This document shows, one piece after another, positions 7,955 to 16,114 of a stretch of 36,093 nucleotides of DNA; position 1 is the stretch's first letter; each line of letters starts with the position of its first letter. The DNA lies in NCBI GenBank assembly GCA_027460605.1, contig JAPZAN010000236.1, positions 1 through 36,093 on the forward strand, given 5' to 3'. This stretch comes from Candidatus Methanoperedens sp. (GTDB lineage Archaea; Halobacteriota; Methanosarcinia; Methanosarcinales; Methanoperedenaceae). Under the pieces are notes generated by a model. It saw only the letters and a list, made by a program, of their open reading frames with translations, was not told where the DNA came from and did not search any database. The position numbers were made by a program, and so were the translations under genes.

Positions 7955-9109
7955 ATGACAAGACAAGTTTATATGGACCACAGCGCGACAACGCCCGCCG
8001 ACCCTCTGGTCGTGGAAGCCATGCTTCCTTATTTTTCTGAAAAGTTTGGCAATCCTTCAAGCCTTTACACAATCGGAAGACAGGCAAGAAGAGCAATTGA
8101 GGAATCACGGCAGAAAGTCGCAGACCTTATCGGAGCAAAAAAAGAAGAGATAATATTCACGGGCAGCGGTACGGAATCAGACAACCTTGCAATAAAAGGG
8201 ATTGCGTACAGGAACAGGAAAAAGGGCGACCACATCATTACAAGCTCGATTGAACACCATGCCGTTCTGCACTCCTGCAAATACCTTGAAACCCAGGGAT
8301 TCAAGGTCACCTACATACCTGTGGACAAAGACGGGCTTGTGAACCCGAAGGACGTTGAAAAAGCCATCACACCCGGGACGATATTGATAACCATCATGCA
8401 TGCAAATAACGAAATCGGGACTGTCCAGCCCCTAGAGGAGATTGGTAAAATTGCGAAAGAAAAGAATATTCCTCTCCATACGGATTCAGTCCAGACTACA
8501 GGAAAAATCCCTGTGAACGTGGACACTCTCGGTGTTTCCCTGCTGTCGATGAGCGCCCATAAAATATACGGGCCAAAAGGCGTGGGAGCACTTTATCTTC
8601 GCAAAGGCACATTCGTAGAACCCCAATTGCATGGCGGCGGTCATGAAAGGAATCTCCGCTCAAGTACAGAAAATGTCCCCGGGATTGTTGGTTTCGGGAA
8701 AGCCTGCGAGCTTGCAAAGGAGCGCCTTCCAGAGGAGGCAAAATTGGCGGACTTAAGAGACAGGCTCATTAAAGGAATCCTCGAAATCAAGGATTCATAT
8801 CTTAACGGGCATCCTGTAAAACGACTTCCCAATAATGCGAATGTCAGGTTCAGCTATATTGAAGGCGAGTCCATGATATTGAACCTCGATATGAAAGGCG
8901 TGGCAGCATCAACCGGTTCTGCGTGTTCATCCACATCCCTTGAGCCTTCTCATGTCCTTATGGCTATAGGTTTGAAACCTGAAGAGGCGCACGGTTCTCT
9001 CAGGTTGACTATCGGGCGCGGGAACACACAGGAAGATGTGGATTATGTGGTTTCGGTGCTGCCCGAAATCGTGAATAAACTGCGGATGATATCACCATTG
9101 GCGAGGTAA
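7955..9109 (+). CDS. iscS: cysteine desulfurase
   Basis: A 384-residue PLP enzyme that takes sulfur from cysteine for Fe-S cluster assembly. Visible features are the N-terminal MDHSATTPADPLV, the cofactor-binding HH at 101-102, the PLP lysine K203 in MSAHKIYGPKG, and the catalytic cysteine C324 in STGSACSS, which carries the persulfide. The loop around C324 is the long form typical of group I (NifS/IscS) enzymes. Length and all key residues are normal. The scaffold gene iscU begins 4 nt after the stop, so the two are one operon. The start ATG is supported by a TATA box about 25-30 nt upstream. Confidence 0.95.
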   Translation: MTRQVYMDHSATTPADPLVVEAMLPYFSEKFGNPSSLYTIGRQARRAIEESRQKVADLIGAKKEEIIFTGSGTESDNLAIKGIAYRNRKKGDHIITSSIEHHAVLHSCKYLETQGFKVTYIPVDKDGLVNPKDVEKAITPGTILITIMHANNEIGTVQPLEEIGKIAKEKNIPLHTDSVQTTGKIPVNVDTLGVSLLSMSAHKIYGPKGVGALYLRKGTFVEPQLHGGGHERNLRSSTENVPGIVGFGKACELAKERLPEEAKLADLRDRLIKGILEIKDSYLNGHPVKRLPNNANVRFSYIEGESMILNLDMKGVAASTGSACSSTSLEPSHVLMAIGLKPEEAHGSLRLTIGRGNTQEDVDYVVSVLPEIVNKLRMISPLAR

Positions 9110-9113
9110 AAAT

Positions 9114-9548
9114 ATGACAGACGGATACAGCGAAAAAGTGATGGAACATTTTGCCAACCCGCGAAATGTGGGTGAGATAAAGGATGCCGATGGGATCGGG
9201 AAAGTCGGGAACCCGGTTTGCGGCGACCTTATGTGGATTTATATCAAGGTAAAAGATAACAGGCTTGAGGATGTGAAGTTCAAGACCTTTGGCTGCGGCG
9301 CGGCGATTGCCACAAGCAGTATGATTACAGAGCTTGCAAAAGGGAAGACGCTGGAAGAGGCTCTTAAAATTACACGCGGCGATGTGGCAGAGGCGCTTGA
9401 CGGGCTGCCGCCAATAAAGATGCACTGCTCAAATCTTGCTGCGGATGGATTGCATGCGGCGATAAAAGATTATCTTGAAAAAACCGGGAAGAAAATGGAG
9501 CTTCCGAAAATGGAACACGAAGATGAACACGCAGAGTCAAGCCTCTGA
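9114..9548 (+). CDS. iscU: Fe-S cluster assembly scaffold protein
   Basis: A 144-residue IscU/NifU N-terminal-domain protein on which clusters are built with sulfur from IscS. The three ligand cysteines are present: C36 in GNPVCGD, C61 in FGCGAAIA and C105 in KMHCSNLA, with D38 and H104 as conserved neighbours. The LPPIKMHC segment resembles the LPPVK motif read by the HscA chaperone in bacteria, although no chaperone gene is here. The C-terminal tail is acidic and His-rich (MEHEDEHAE), beyond the normal core. It starts 4 nt after iscS and is co-transcribed with it. Confidence 0.95.
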   Translation: MTDGYSEKVMEHFANPRNVGEIKDADGIGKVGNPVCGDLMWIYIKVKDNRLEDVKFKTFGCGAAIATSSMITELAKGKTLEEALKITRGDVAEALDGLPPIKMHCSNLAADGLHAAIKDYLEKTGKKMELPKMEHEDEHAESSL

Positions 9549-9596
9549 AGGGCGTGTTCATCTCGCCTTCAGCTCGATTGGACTGATAATGCATCC

Positions 9597-10154
9597 ATGG
9601 TCGTCATGAATCTATACTTTGAGTTCGTCCTGATAACCTCATACATGGTTATCACCTACCACATGATAGCTATCAAATACAGGAAGTCAACAGGTTTTTC
9701 CGGTTTCACTCCAGTCTCAAAAGTATCCTGGGTCTCGCTTCACGTTTTCATCGTTTCAACCAACATATTTTTTTATTTCTGGTTTATTTCAAGAGACTTC
9801 AATCCTGTTCATATATTGTTAAGAGCCTCCGGGCTTTTGCTATTCGCTGTGGGTCTTTTATTCATTTTCTGGGGCATGTATACGCTTCGGAAAGCGGTTT
9901 TTGTCCCGGAGAATAAATTGGTTGCAGCAGGTCCTTACAGGTTTGCCCGCCATCCTATGTACTCTGGCGGGATTATCGGCGCTTTCGGGCTTGCCGTGTT
10001 TGCGGGTTCGGTGCTTGGGTTGGCATACTCTTTCCTCCTTGCGGTTGTGCTGTCACATATTTCTGATGCTGAAGAAGCCGACTTAATAGCAAGGTTTGGC
10101 AACGAGTACACTGAGTATGCAAAGAGAGTTCCTAAGCTTTTTCCGCATGTGTAG
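9597..10154 (+). CDS. isoprenylcysteine carboxyl methyltransferase-like membrane methyltransferase
   Basis: A 185-residue integral membrane protein with about five TM segments. The C-terminal half contains VAAGPYRFARHPMYSGG and EEADLIARFGNEYTEYAKRV, the SAM-binding signature of the ICMT/PEMT-like family (RHPMY, E-E-x-L...FG-x-EY). Prokaryotic members methylate various lipids or small molecules and the substrate here is unknown. ATG 9597 and ATG 9606 are both possible starts. It follows iscU by 48 nt, perhaps in the same transcript, though no functional link is evident. Confidence 0.8.
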   Translation: MVVMNLYFEFVLITSYMVITYHMIAIKYRKSTGFSGFTPVSKVSWVSLHVFIVSTNIFFYFWFISRDFNPVHILLRASGLLLFAVGLLFIFWGMYTLRKAVFVPENKLVAAGPYRFARHPMYSGGIIGAFGLAVFAGSVLGLAYSFLLAVVLSHISDAEEADLIARFGNEYTEYAKRVPKLFPHV

Positions 10155-10176
10155 AGGTATTCAAATACTGTATTTG

Positions 10177-10581
10177 TTATTCCGAAGGAATAAGTGATCT
10201 TATTTTTATAAGTCTTTTAACTTCCTCTACAGGAAGAAGAATTCCATACACCTCATCCACTTTTGGATTTGCCGGGTCTACACCATATTTTTCAATGTAT
10301 AGTTTCCTTGCGTCTTCTTCGATAGTTAAAGATTCATTTGTACTTATTCCACCAGTCGTGGTATTTCCATCCAATACCGTTCCTTCTAAATAATGAGGTA
10401 ACTCACCCCGTGCAAACTTTATATCATTTTCTGTTATGTTATATTTCAAATACTGGTCTTTTAGTTCTTCCTGTGTGTAGTCTAATTTATTTGGTATCGC
10501 GATGCTTGAATATGCAGCCAAAACTCCTATAAATATTATTAATAAAAGTGCTAACACGATTATTATTCTACTTTTATTCAT
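10177..10581 (-). CDS. small secreted/membrane-anchored protein, unknown function
   Basis: A 134-residue protein with an N-terminal signal or anchor (about residues 5-26, IIIVLALLLIIFIGVLAAY) and a hydrophilic extracellular part. No known domain is recognised. A segment, EEDARKLYIEKYGVDP, suggests a small helical domain. It has a strong ribosome binding site (GGAGG about 8 nt before the ATG). Upstream lies copy 1 of a structured leader that also precedes two other secreted-protein genes in this window, so its expression is probably controlled with theirs. Confidence 0.65.
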   Translation of the reverse strand: MNKSRIIIVLALLLIIFIGVLAAYSSIAIPNKLDYTQEELKDQYLKYNITENDIKFARGELPHYLEGTVLDGNTTTGGISTNESLTIEEDARKLYIEKYGVDPANPKVDEVYGILLPVEEVKRLIKIRSLIPSE

Positions 10582-10618
10582 CTTACTTTTCCTCCTTTAA
10601 TTCTTTTGTTTTGTTTAT

Positions 10619-10816
10619 CCCAGAGGCAAAACCGGCAAGCTTTAAGTGATTTCAAAGCATACCTGACCATGCCTTCGGGCATCTGGGGTTCAGTTGCTCT
10701 TGCGGAACGGCTAAACCCCACGTTTTTTCACGGGCTATAAAATTCGTTGTTATAGTTTTTATCTCCCCAACCTGCCAACTTACCACCCATTTTTATGTAC
10801 AGGATTTATTCATCTG
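10619..10816 (-). ncRNA. candidate structured leader RNA, copy 1
   Basis: This segment resembles 12988-13190 and 20314-20520 and lies just upstream of a minus-strand gene for a secreted protein, as they do. Read on the minus strand its elements are an AT-rich hairpin (ATAAAA...TTTTAT), a 9-bp stem GGGGTTTAG/CTGAACCCC with GTT/AAC closing inside, the tight hairpin ATGCCCGAAGGCAT, and GCTTT...AAAGC, then the gene's Shine-Dalgarno. Paired positions covary between copies. Orientation is inferred from the genes. A TATA-like AATATACATG at about 10850-10862 could drive it. Confidence 0.55.
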
Positions 10817-10828
10817 GATTCGCATATC

Positions 10829-10930
10829 TCAACTTGCCTGCACCAATCCAAACATGTATATTCTATCCTTGCCAGCGTCACCAAAATCAATTGCATTATA
10901 AGCCGATGCCTCACGGATTTCCTGACCTAT
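10829..10930 (-). pseudogene. C-terminal relic of a subtilisin-like (S8) protease
   Basis: On the minus strand, in one frame ending in TGA at 10829-10831, I read EIRE-ASAYNAIDFG-D-GKDRIYMFGLVQA. This resembles the last strand of secreted subtilases (alanine-rich helix, then G-x-D-x-YGFGLVQA). Catalytic regions are gone. A second relic of the same type lies at 13460-13564. Confidence 0.45.
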
Positions 10931-10933
10931 TTC

Positions 10934-11077
10934 GAATTCAAGGATGTTTATGAGGAGGATTTTAGGACTTTTTTGGCTGAATTACGAGCCACAAAGGAGT
11001 GGACTTTCGTCAACTTCGAGCTTGAAATCTGGATGGCAAAGATTCCACAAAGGAGTAGAGAGAAGAGATTTCATTGA
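10934..11077 (+). pseudogene. open remnant of an unidentified gene
   Basis: A plus-strand frame without a start codon reads EFKDVYEEDFRTFLAELRAT and on through KEWTFVNFELEIWMAK to a TGA at 11075-11077. It has protein-like composition and fills the gap between two surface-protein units. I do not recognise it. It looks like the 3' end of a lost gene. Confidence 0.3.
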
Positions 11078-11093
11078 TAACTCCAATATTCTG

Positions 11094-11753
11094 TCATTGC
11101 TGTCGAACAAATAACCATACAAGGAGAATGGAAACCAATCCGCCGAATAATTCAAAACCAGACACTGATTTATTTGGAGCTTCGCCTGCTTGGGATGTGT
11201 TCCTGTTCTGGGGTGGAGTTACGCTCCTATTTTCATAAACTGTCATTGTCAATATGGGAGGGGCTGCGAGCTTGAATGCTACTGGAACTTCCTGAATGCC
11301 TATTGTTTTAGCTTCTTTGTCTATTATTCCATATATTTCATCAACAAGAGACGCATTCACAGTTGCATTTTCATAAAAATCTACATAGAAGAAGCCCTCC
11401 CAATCAAAACCAGACGAAATTACAGTCCCATTTGGATGAATATAAGGAAGCATGTTATCTCGTATCCCAATTCTAATTTTATCAAGCTTATCTAGCCAAC
11501 TTCGTCTTTCTTTATCGGTGGCATACTTAGGTATTATTCCCCGCGTCTCTATAACCTTAGGATCTTTTTTCAACTTTTCGAAAACTTCAGGCCCGAAGTC
11601 AGGGATATCTTTATCCTGAAGTTCAGAATCGTTCAATCCCAGTAAAACACGCTCCGGTATATCCTTTCTCTCTGAAAAATTGCCTCCATGTACAGTAATC
11701 GCAATACTAAGGATAACAAAAACTACTATCAAAAAATACTTCTGTTTTCCCAT
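11094..11753 (-). CDS. membrane-anchored stand-alone copy of the protease N-terminal domain
   Basis: A 219-residue protein: signal peptide (about 6-23), a domain of about 140 residues nearly identical to residues 38-175 of the protease encoded just upstream (LNDSELQDKDIPDFGPEVFE, KLDKIRIGIR, FDWEGFFYVDFYENATVNAS), a Pro/Asn/Thr-rich linker, and a C-terminal helix, GFELFGGLVSILLVWLFVRQ. The end resembles PGF-CTERM archaeosortase signals but has SGF in place of PGF. I chose the ATG at 11753, which has GGAGG just upstream, over an in-frame start 33 nt earlier. It lies 56 nt downstream of the protease gene in the same operon. It has no catalytic domain, so an inhibitor, chaperone or anchor role is inferred. 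Confidence 0.75.
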   Translation of the reverse strand: MGKQKYFLIVVFVILSIAITVHGGNFSERKDIPERVLLGLNDSELQDKDIPDFGPEVFEKLKKDPKVIETRGIIPKYATDKERRSWLDKLDKIRIGIRDNMLPYIHPNGTVISSGFDWEGFFYVDFYENATVNASLVDEIYGIIDKEAKTIGIQEVPVAFKLAAPPILTMTVYENRSVTPPQNRNTSQAGEAPNKSVSGFELFGGLVSILLVWLFVRQQ

Positions 11754-11809
11754 TTTTTCCTCCATAAAAAATAAAGGGGATATCAATTAACGACATCCCG
11801 CATATATCT

Positions 11810-12946
11810 CTACCTAGTAAGAACATTTACGCTCAAACTATTCTTTACGTTAGAAATCTTGGAAAAATATGAGCTACCAAAAATTCCTGCGTTAATTCCC
11901 GCTATGAAACGATTAGAATTAGCATCCAAATACCATACTGGTGCGCCACTATCTCCTCCTTCGGTATAGTACGTCGCAAATGCCTGATCGTATAGATGAT
12001 AACCGTTCCAATATACTTCACCGAAACTTGTCACAGTTCCTCCGTTTACGCCTGTCGTCCTGCCCGATTTAAAAACTTGCATTCCAATAAATGGATCTAT
12101 AAAACCCTTCACTGGAACCCTTACTCCTCCGCCAATATGGATTGATGCTTCAACATTATTGTAGGGTACAAATGCTGCATCGGCAGTATTAGTTCCAACC
12201 TTCGAAACAGTTCCGGCTTGATACCCAGATTGCGAAGTATCTGGTTGGTATACCACTGTACCAACTATAGGAGCAAAGTGATTTGCTACTACATAGCCTT
12301 TATTTCCATTGGTATCCTGTGCAGCAAAGCCCAATGTACCAATTCCACCACTTGCTCCGTTAACTACTTGCACTCCTCCGATTACAGGACGGTAGTAATC
12401 TTGATAACCTGCCAATGTCAACTTGGGAGGACCTGAGACCTTAAATTCTACTGGGACTTCCTGAATTCCTATCTTAATAGCTTGTTTATCTATTATAGCA
12501 TAGATTTCATCAACAAGAGACGCATTCACAGTTGCATTTTCATAAAAATCTACATAGAAGAAGCCCTCCCAATCAAAACCATACGAAATTACAGTCCCAT
12601 TTGGATGAATATAAGGAAGCATATCATTTCGTATACCTATTCTAATTTTGTCGAGTTTATCGAGCCAGCTTCGTCTTTCTGTATCGGTTGTGTACTTAGG
12701 TATTATTCCCCGCGTCTCTATAACCTTTGGATCTTTCTTCATCTTTTCAAAAACTTCCGGCCCGAAGTCAGGGATATCTTTATCCTGAAGTTCAGAATCG
12801 TTCAGTCCCAGTAAAACACGTTCCGGTAGATCTTTCGGAAATTTTTTGAATTCTTTGTTTGGGGCGGCGGTACCAGCAAATGCTAATGCGACCAGCAGCA
12901 TCACCGCAAGCATCGCGCCTAATTGCATTCCTTTATTTTTCTTCAT
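11810..12946 (-). CDS. secreted chymotrypsin-fold (S1-type) serine protease with N-terminal prodomain
   Basis: A 378-residue exported protein. Residues 1-28 form a signal peptide (LGAMLAVMLLVALAFAGTAA). Residues 38-175 are an N-terminal domain shared with the downstream gene, and residues about 190-378 are the protease. The probable catalytic triad is H223 (VVANHFAP), D256 (NTADAAFVPY) and S333 (GGDSGAPVW). The GDSGAP and PVKGF...SGRTTG pattern resembles bacterial alpha-lytic/streptogrisin-like peptidases, whose N-terminal prodomains fold and inhibit the enzyme; that parallel is inference. The ATG follows AAAGGAG by about 8 nt. A structured leader (12988-13190) and a TATA box (13211-13219) precede it. 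Confidence 0.85.
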   Translation of the reverse strand: MKKNKGMQLGAMLAVMLLVALAFAGTAAPNKEFKKFPKDLPERVLLGLNDSELQDKDIPDFGPEVFEKMKKDPKVIETRGIIPKYTTDTERRSWLDKLDKIRIGIRNDMLPYIHPNGTVISYGFDWEGFFYVDFYENATVNASLVDEIYAIIDKQAIKIGIQEVPVEFKVSGPPKLTLAGYQDYYRPVIGGVQVVNGASGGIGTLGFAAQDTNGNKGYVVANHFAPIVGTVVYQPDTSQSGYQAGTVSKVGTNTADAAFVPYNNVEASIHIGGGVRVPVKGFIDPFIGMQVFKSGRTTGVNGGTVTSFGEVYWNGYHLYDQAFATYYTEGGDSGAPVWYLDANSNRFIAGINAGIFGSSYFSKISNVKNSLSVNVLTR

Positions 12947-12987
12947 ATTTTTATTTCTCCTTTATATTTTCTTTTCTTTGCTACCCT

Positions 12988-13190
12988 CATCAGGCACGGC
13001 GCTGGCTTTAAGTAAACATAAAGCAAATACTACCATGCCTTCGGGCAATGCTGGGGCTCAGTAGCTCTCTTGAAGCGGCGACTGAGCCCCACGTTTTTTC
13101 ATGGGCTGTAAAATCCGTTGTTAGAGTTTTATCTCCCCAACCTGCCAACATTACCACCCATTTTTAGTACAGGATTGTTCATCTGTACAC
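12988..13190 (-). ncRNA. candidate structured leader RNA, copy 2
   Basis: This copy precedes the protease operon. Relative to copy 1 the main stem has changed on both sides (GGGGCTCAG/CTGAGCCCC against GGGGTTTAG/CTGAACCCC), so pairing is kept. The inner helix is GCT/AGC instead of GTT/AAC, the TGCCCGAAGGCA hairpin is intact, and GCTTT...AAAGC is kept although the loop differs. The 5' end carries GTACAG...CTGTAC (13167-13190). Together with the TATA box at 13211-13219 it would form a leader of about 240 nt. Confidence 0.6.
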
Positions 13191-13210
13191 CACCTAATTT
13201 TCATGTAATG

Positions 13211-13219
13211 TATATAAAT
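13211..13219 (-). promoter_or_regulatory. putative TATA box driving the protease operon leader
   Basis: On the minus strand AATTTATATA is about 25 nt upstream of the GTACAG inverted repeat, where transcription of the leader would begin. The same box is kept at 20541-20550 before leader copy 3. Confidence 0.5.
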
Positions 13220-13317
13220 TTATCGTTTTTTTACTTTTAAATAATAAATTCAAAAAAGAAATATTTATATTAACAAACAATATATCAAAATTAGAAAAAA
13301 CGGTTAGTTAAAACAAA

Positions 13318-13454
13318 TTGAAATACGGAGGAGTTGGAATTTTCAAAAACAATCCATACATATCAATCCTTAAATTAAAAGGAAGTATCGTTGACATCTC
13401 TGTTGTAGCGGTAACCTGCGCTGTTCTGGGAGTCTGGGATTACAGGACAGCTAT
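13318..13454 (+). pseudogene. truncated 5' copy of the ubiA homologue
   Basis: From TTG 13318 the frame matches the first 45 or so residues of the prenyltransferase at 20649 (YGGVGIFKNNPYISILKLKG, VAVTCAVLGVWDYR). It then stops matching after CAGCTAT at 13454. The two aspartate-rich substrate motifs are missing, so it is non-functional. It keeps the upstream promoter region. Confidence 0.85.
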
Positions 13455-13459
13455 AAAAA

Positions 13460-13564
13460 TTAGCCAGCCTGCACTAACCCGAATCCATAAATACTGCGTA
13501 CGCCTCCTAGATCAACTGCATTATAGGCCAGTGCGTCGCAGATACCGATTCCTTTTCTCTGCAT
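13460..13564 (-). pseudogene. second C-terminal relic of a subtilisin-like (S8) protease
   Basis: On the minus strand the frame ending at 13460-13462 (TAA) reads ICDALAYNAVDLGG, then SIYGFGLVQAG. It matches the relic at 10829-10930 and the usual subtilase C-terminus. It fills the gap between the ubiA stub and the ABC ATPase gene. Confidence 0.45.
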
Positions 13565-13586
13565 CATTTAATTGGTACTACACTGA

Positions 13587-14540
13587 TTACTCTACTAGCT
13601 TCAAAAATACCCTCTGCAAATCCATTCTTTCTTCCTCAAATCTGGATATGGTTCCGCCTATGGACTTTACTGCCACAGCTATCTCCATGCGCGTGCCCAT
13701 ATCCGTCAGCAGCGAGATATGACTGTTAACTGGCTCAACAGAACGCACGCCTTTTAGTCCTCTCAAGCCCTCTATAACCCTCTGCACTGGCAAGTCCTGG
13801 ACTTCAAGTGCGTATCTTACTCCTTCTTTTTCTCTTACCTTATTCCTGAGTTCCTCCACCGAACCTACGGCGAGCAACTTGCCTCTTGCGATAACGCCTA
13901 TCCTGTCGCATATTTCCTCAACCTCTGCCATGCTGTGACTGCTCAAAAATACTGTTACGCCTTTTTCTTTGCTGAGCTTTTTTATCAAATCCCGCATCAT
14001 CTGTGCACCTAGGGGATCGATGCCGCTGGTGGGTTCGTCAAGGAACAGAACACTTGGCTCATTAATCAGCGCTTGGGCGAGACCGAAACGCTTCCTCATG
14101 CCTGTTGAGAATCCTCCAGTCCTCTGGTCTACGGCACGTCCAAGACCCACAAGCTCAAGTAAATCAACAATCCGCTTCTCTCTTGTTTTTTCATCAATAT
14201 CGTAGAGCTTTGCATAGAACCTGAGATTCTGTCTTGCCGTGAGATTATCATAGTATCCAGCAGGCTCTGGCAAAACACCTGTTGCTTCCCTTATCCTGAT
14301 AACTTCTCTCACAATATCAAAGCCTGCTACTTTGCCTGTGCCGCTTGTTGGTTCAAGCAAGCCAATGAGCATTTTCATAGTAGTGGTCTTGCCTGCGCCG
14401 TTTGGACCTACAAAGCCAAAGACCTCACCCTTTTTAACGCTAAGATTAAGCGAATCCACCGCTACAAGTTCATTCTGCTTACCAAAACGTTTGGTAAGAT
14501 TTATGGTTTCTATAATATTTTCATTTTTTTCTGTATGCAT
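13587..14540 (-). CDS. ABC transporter ATP-binding protein (ABC-2 type, CcmA/NosF-like)
   Basis: A 317-residue ATPase. Walker A is GPNGAGKTTT, the signature is STGMRKRFGLAQAL, Walker B is SVLFLDEPTSG, and the switch histidine is in FLSSHSMAEVEE. After the roughly 215-residue ATPase core there is a C-terminal domain (YALEVQDLPVQRVIEGLRGL and on) common in ABC-2 exporters of the NosF/GldA type. It is the last gene of a five-gene minus-strand operon, 2 nt after the NEW3 protein, and presumably powers the two permeases encoded at 16111-17925. Substrate unknown; export of a peptide or lipid-linked compound, or assembly of a surface protein, is possible. Confidence 0.9.
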   Translation of the reverse strand: MHTEKNENIIETINLTKRFGKQNELVAVDSLNLSVKKGEVFGFVGPNGAGKTTTMKMLIGLLEPTSGTGKVAGFDIVREVIRIREATGVLPEPAGYYDNLTARQNLRFYAKLYDIDEKTREKRIVDLLELVGLGRAVDQRTGGFSTGMRKRFGLAQALINEPSVLFLDEPTSGIDPLGAQMMRDLIKKLSKEKGVTVFLSSHSMAEVEEICDRIGVIARGKLLAVGSVEELRNKVREKEGVRYALEVQDLPVQRVIEGLRGLKGVRSVEPVNSHISLLTDMGTRMEIAVAVKSIGGTISRFEEERMDLQRVFLKLVE

Positions 14541-14542
14541 GT

Positions 14543-16114
14543 TTATCTTCTCCCGAATTTGCGTATTATGAACACAAGCGCAATGATAGCCAGCACCACC
14601 ATCCCGATTCCTGCTACCCCGCTTGATCCGGATTTTTCCACATTGACTTTGACGCTCTTTTCCTCGCCCTGAATATCGCCGCTTTTGGCACGCATGAATA
14701 TCTCTTTTATACCTGAACCTGCATCTGCCCGTGCTGTTATCTCAACAGGGATATTCCTCGATTCGCCGGCTTCCAGTTTTTCTATTGTCCCGAAGCTCCT
14801 TATCTGGGTACTGATGCCGCTTACCTCCTGTATCTCAAGCTGCACGCTGCTCAGTGTCTCATCCCCGCCGTTTCTCAGGGTTACACTGATATCTGTCGAA
14901 CCGCCAGGATTGAGCGTGACCTCGCTGTAGCTCGGATAAAGGCTGAGTATCTGGTTTTTCTCAAGACCTTTATTGACTGTGATCTCAAGTCTCTGGGATA
15001 CGCTCCTGTCATCTCCGCTGACAGCACCCACGAGTACAGGGTATATACCGTCGCTGGCATTCGGGGAAGGTTTGACTTTTACCTTGAACTTCTGCTCGCC
15101 TTTTGCTGGCAGCTCAAGCGTGGTCAGCCTAACTTTATCATCAGTATCCGATAGGAATTCAATATTCCAGCCTTCAGGCTTGTCCAGTGCTTTCAGGTTC
15201 AGCTTGAGCTGCTGGTCGTACCTGTTTTTCAGGGATACCGCAAACTCCGCTGTATTCTCAGGACGGACTTCAAGGCCTGCTATACTTGAATGTATCTCAA
15301 GATAGGCGCTCAATGCCTGGGCAGGGTCAAGGTCGGGGTTGATGCTGATGCTTAAAGGAAGCGTGATTGTCTGGCTTCCGCTTTCCATGGATGCTCCTAT
15401 CAGGACTTCATAATCCCCGTCAGTTGCATTGATAGGGGGCTGGGCTACTGCCTCAAAATCCTGCTTGCCTTTTGCAGGAATGCTCAGTTTTGTAATCCTA
15501 GCGCCATCTGAGGAAAGCATATCTACGCCCCACTCGCCTGGCTTTGAGAGCACTGAGAGCTTTACTGTTGCCCTGCTGTCATATTTATTTTCAACAGTGA
15601 CACTGAATTTGGCTGGAGTGCCAGGATGGGTTTTTCTGCCGGGAATGCCTGAATATATATCAAGGTTGGGCATGGCGTTTCTATCCACAGTTGCAACAAA
15701 GTCGCGGTATATCAATTCATAATTGGTCACAAATTCACCATAAGGCTGCAAGCCTATCCTTATCTGGTAGGAGCCGTCGCTGGTGTTGGCGGGCACCCGC
15801 ACTCTTAAAACAACCTGCTTTGAATTGGTTGAATCTGCCGGGAAGGTTATCTGGCTGACCTGATTGTTATCTGCGTAGAAGCCGGCAAGCCAATCGTCAG
15901 GTTTCTTATCTATGAAAAGCTTGACAGAGACGCTTTTTGTGGTGTTGTAGAATTTTTGCAGGGTTGTGGTGAATTCGACTATATCGCCCGGACGAACGAC
16001 TTTACCGGTTATGTCTGATGTGGCTGATATCTGAGAGAATTCTGCTGTGGCTAATGGTATCATGATTAATGTAAGTATTGTCAGATTTCCAAGGATTCTT
16101 AAGATTTTATTCAT
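14543..16114 (-). CDS. secreted NEW3/COG1470-type repeat protein with C-terminal anchor
   Basis: A 523-residue protein with a signal peptide (about 8-24), four successive beta-sandwich repeats of 100-120 residues, and a C-terminal TM helix with a basic end (GIGMVVLAIIALVFIIRKFG). Each repeat contains a variant of VRPGDIVEFTTTL / HPGTPAKFSVTVEN / RPENTAEFAVSLKN / NPGGSTDISVTLRN and a P-A-x-A-x-D-G-x-Y segment, the hallmark of the NEW3 alpha-galactosidase-associated domain. In archaea such proteins often sit beside ABC-2 genes and probably form the extracytoplasmic part of the system. Its start overlaps the preceding permease stop (ATGA at 16111-16114), which indicates coupled translation. Confidence 0.85.
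   Translation of the reverse strand: MNKILRILGNLTILTLIMIPLATAEFSQISATSDITGKVVRPGDIVEFTTTLQKFYNTTKSVSVKLFIDKKPDDWLAGFYADNNQVSQITFPADSTNSKQVVLRVRVPANTSDGSYQIRIGLQPYGEFVTNYELIYRDFVATVDRNAMPNLDIYSGIPGRKTHPGTPAKFSVTVENKYDSRATVKLSVLSKPGEWGVDMLSSDGARITKLSIPAKGKQDFEAVAQPPINATDGDYEVLIGASMESGSQTITLPLSISINPDLDPAQALSAYLEIHSSIAGLEVRPENTAEFAVSLKNRYDQQLKLNLKALDKPEGWNIEFLSDTDDKVRLTTLELPAKGEQKFKVKVKPSPNASDGIYPVLVGAVSGDDRSVSQRLEITVNKGLEKNQILSLYPSYSEVTLNPGGSTDISVTLRNGGDETLSSVQLEIQEVSGISTQIRSFGTIEKLEAGESRNIPVEITARADAGSGIKEIFMRAKSGDIQGEEKSVKVNVEKSGSSGVAGIGMVVLAIIALVFIIRKFGRR

Larger units (their letters stand above)
13100..13454 (+). repeat. direct repeat, left copy (leader 5' end, divergent promoters, ubiA 5' end)
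   Basis: Nearly identical to 20424-20785, with a few substitutions and short indels. It contains the promoter-proximal part of the leader, the intergenic promoters and the first 45 codons of the ubiA homologue. The two copies flank the ABC-2 operon in the same orientation. The leader core next to it is far more divergent, so the near-identity has a sharp edge at about 13100. Confidence 0.9.

Noticed and set aside
10680-10740. Intrinsic terminator on the plus strand (GGGGTTCAG hairpin followed by T6)
   Set aside because: The T-run is shorter in copy 3, and no plus-strand gene ends shortly upstream. The hairpin is better explained as part of the leader.
10619-10816. c-di-GMP (GEMM-I) riboswitch on the plus strand, because of GGCAAAACC and AAAGC words
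   Set aside because: Copy 2 lacks the GGCAA segment and the closing GG-AA/TT-CC pairing. Genes that could be controlled lie on the minus strand in all three cases.
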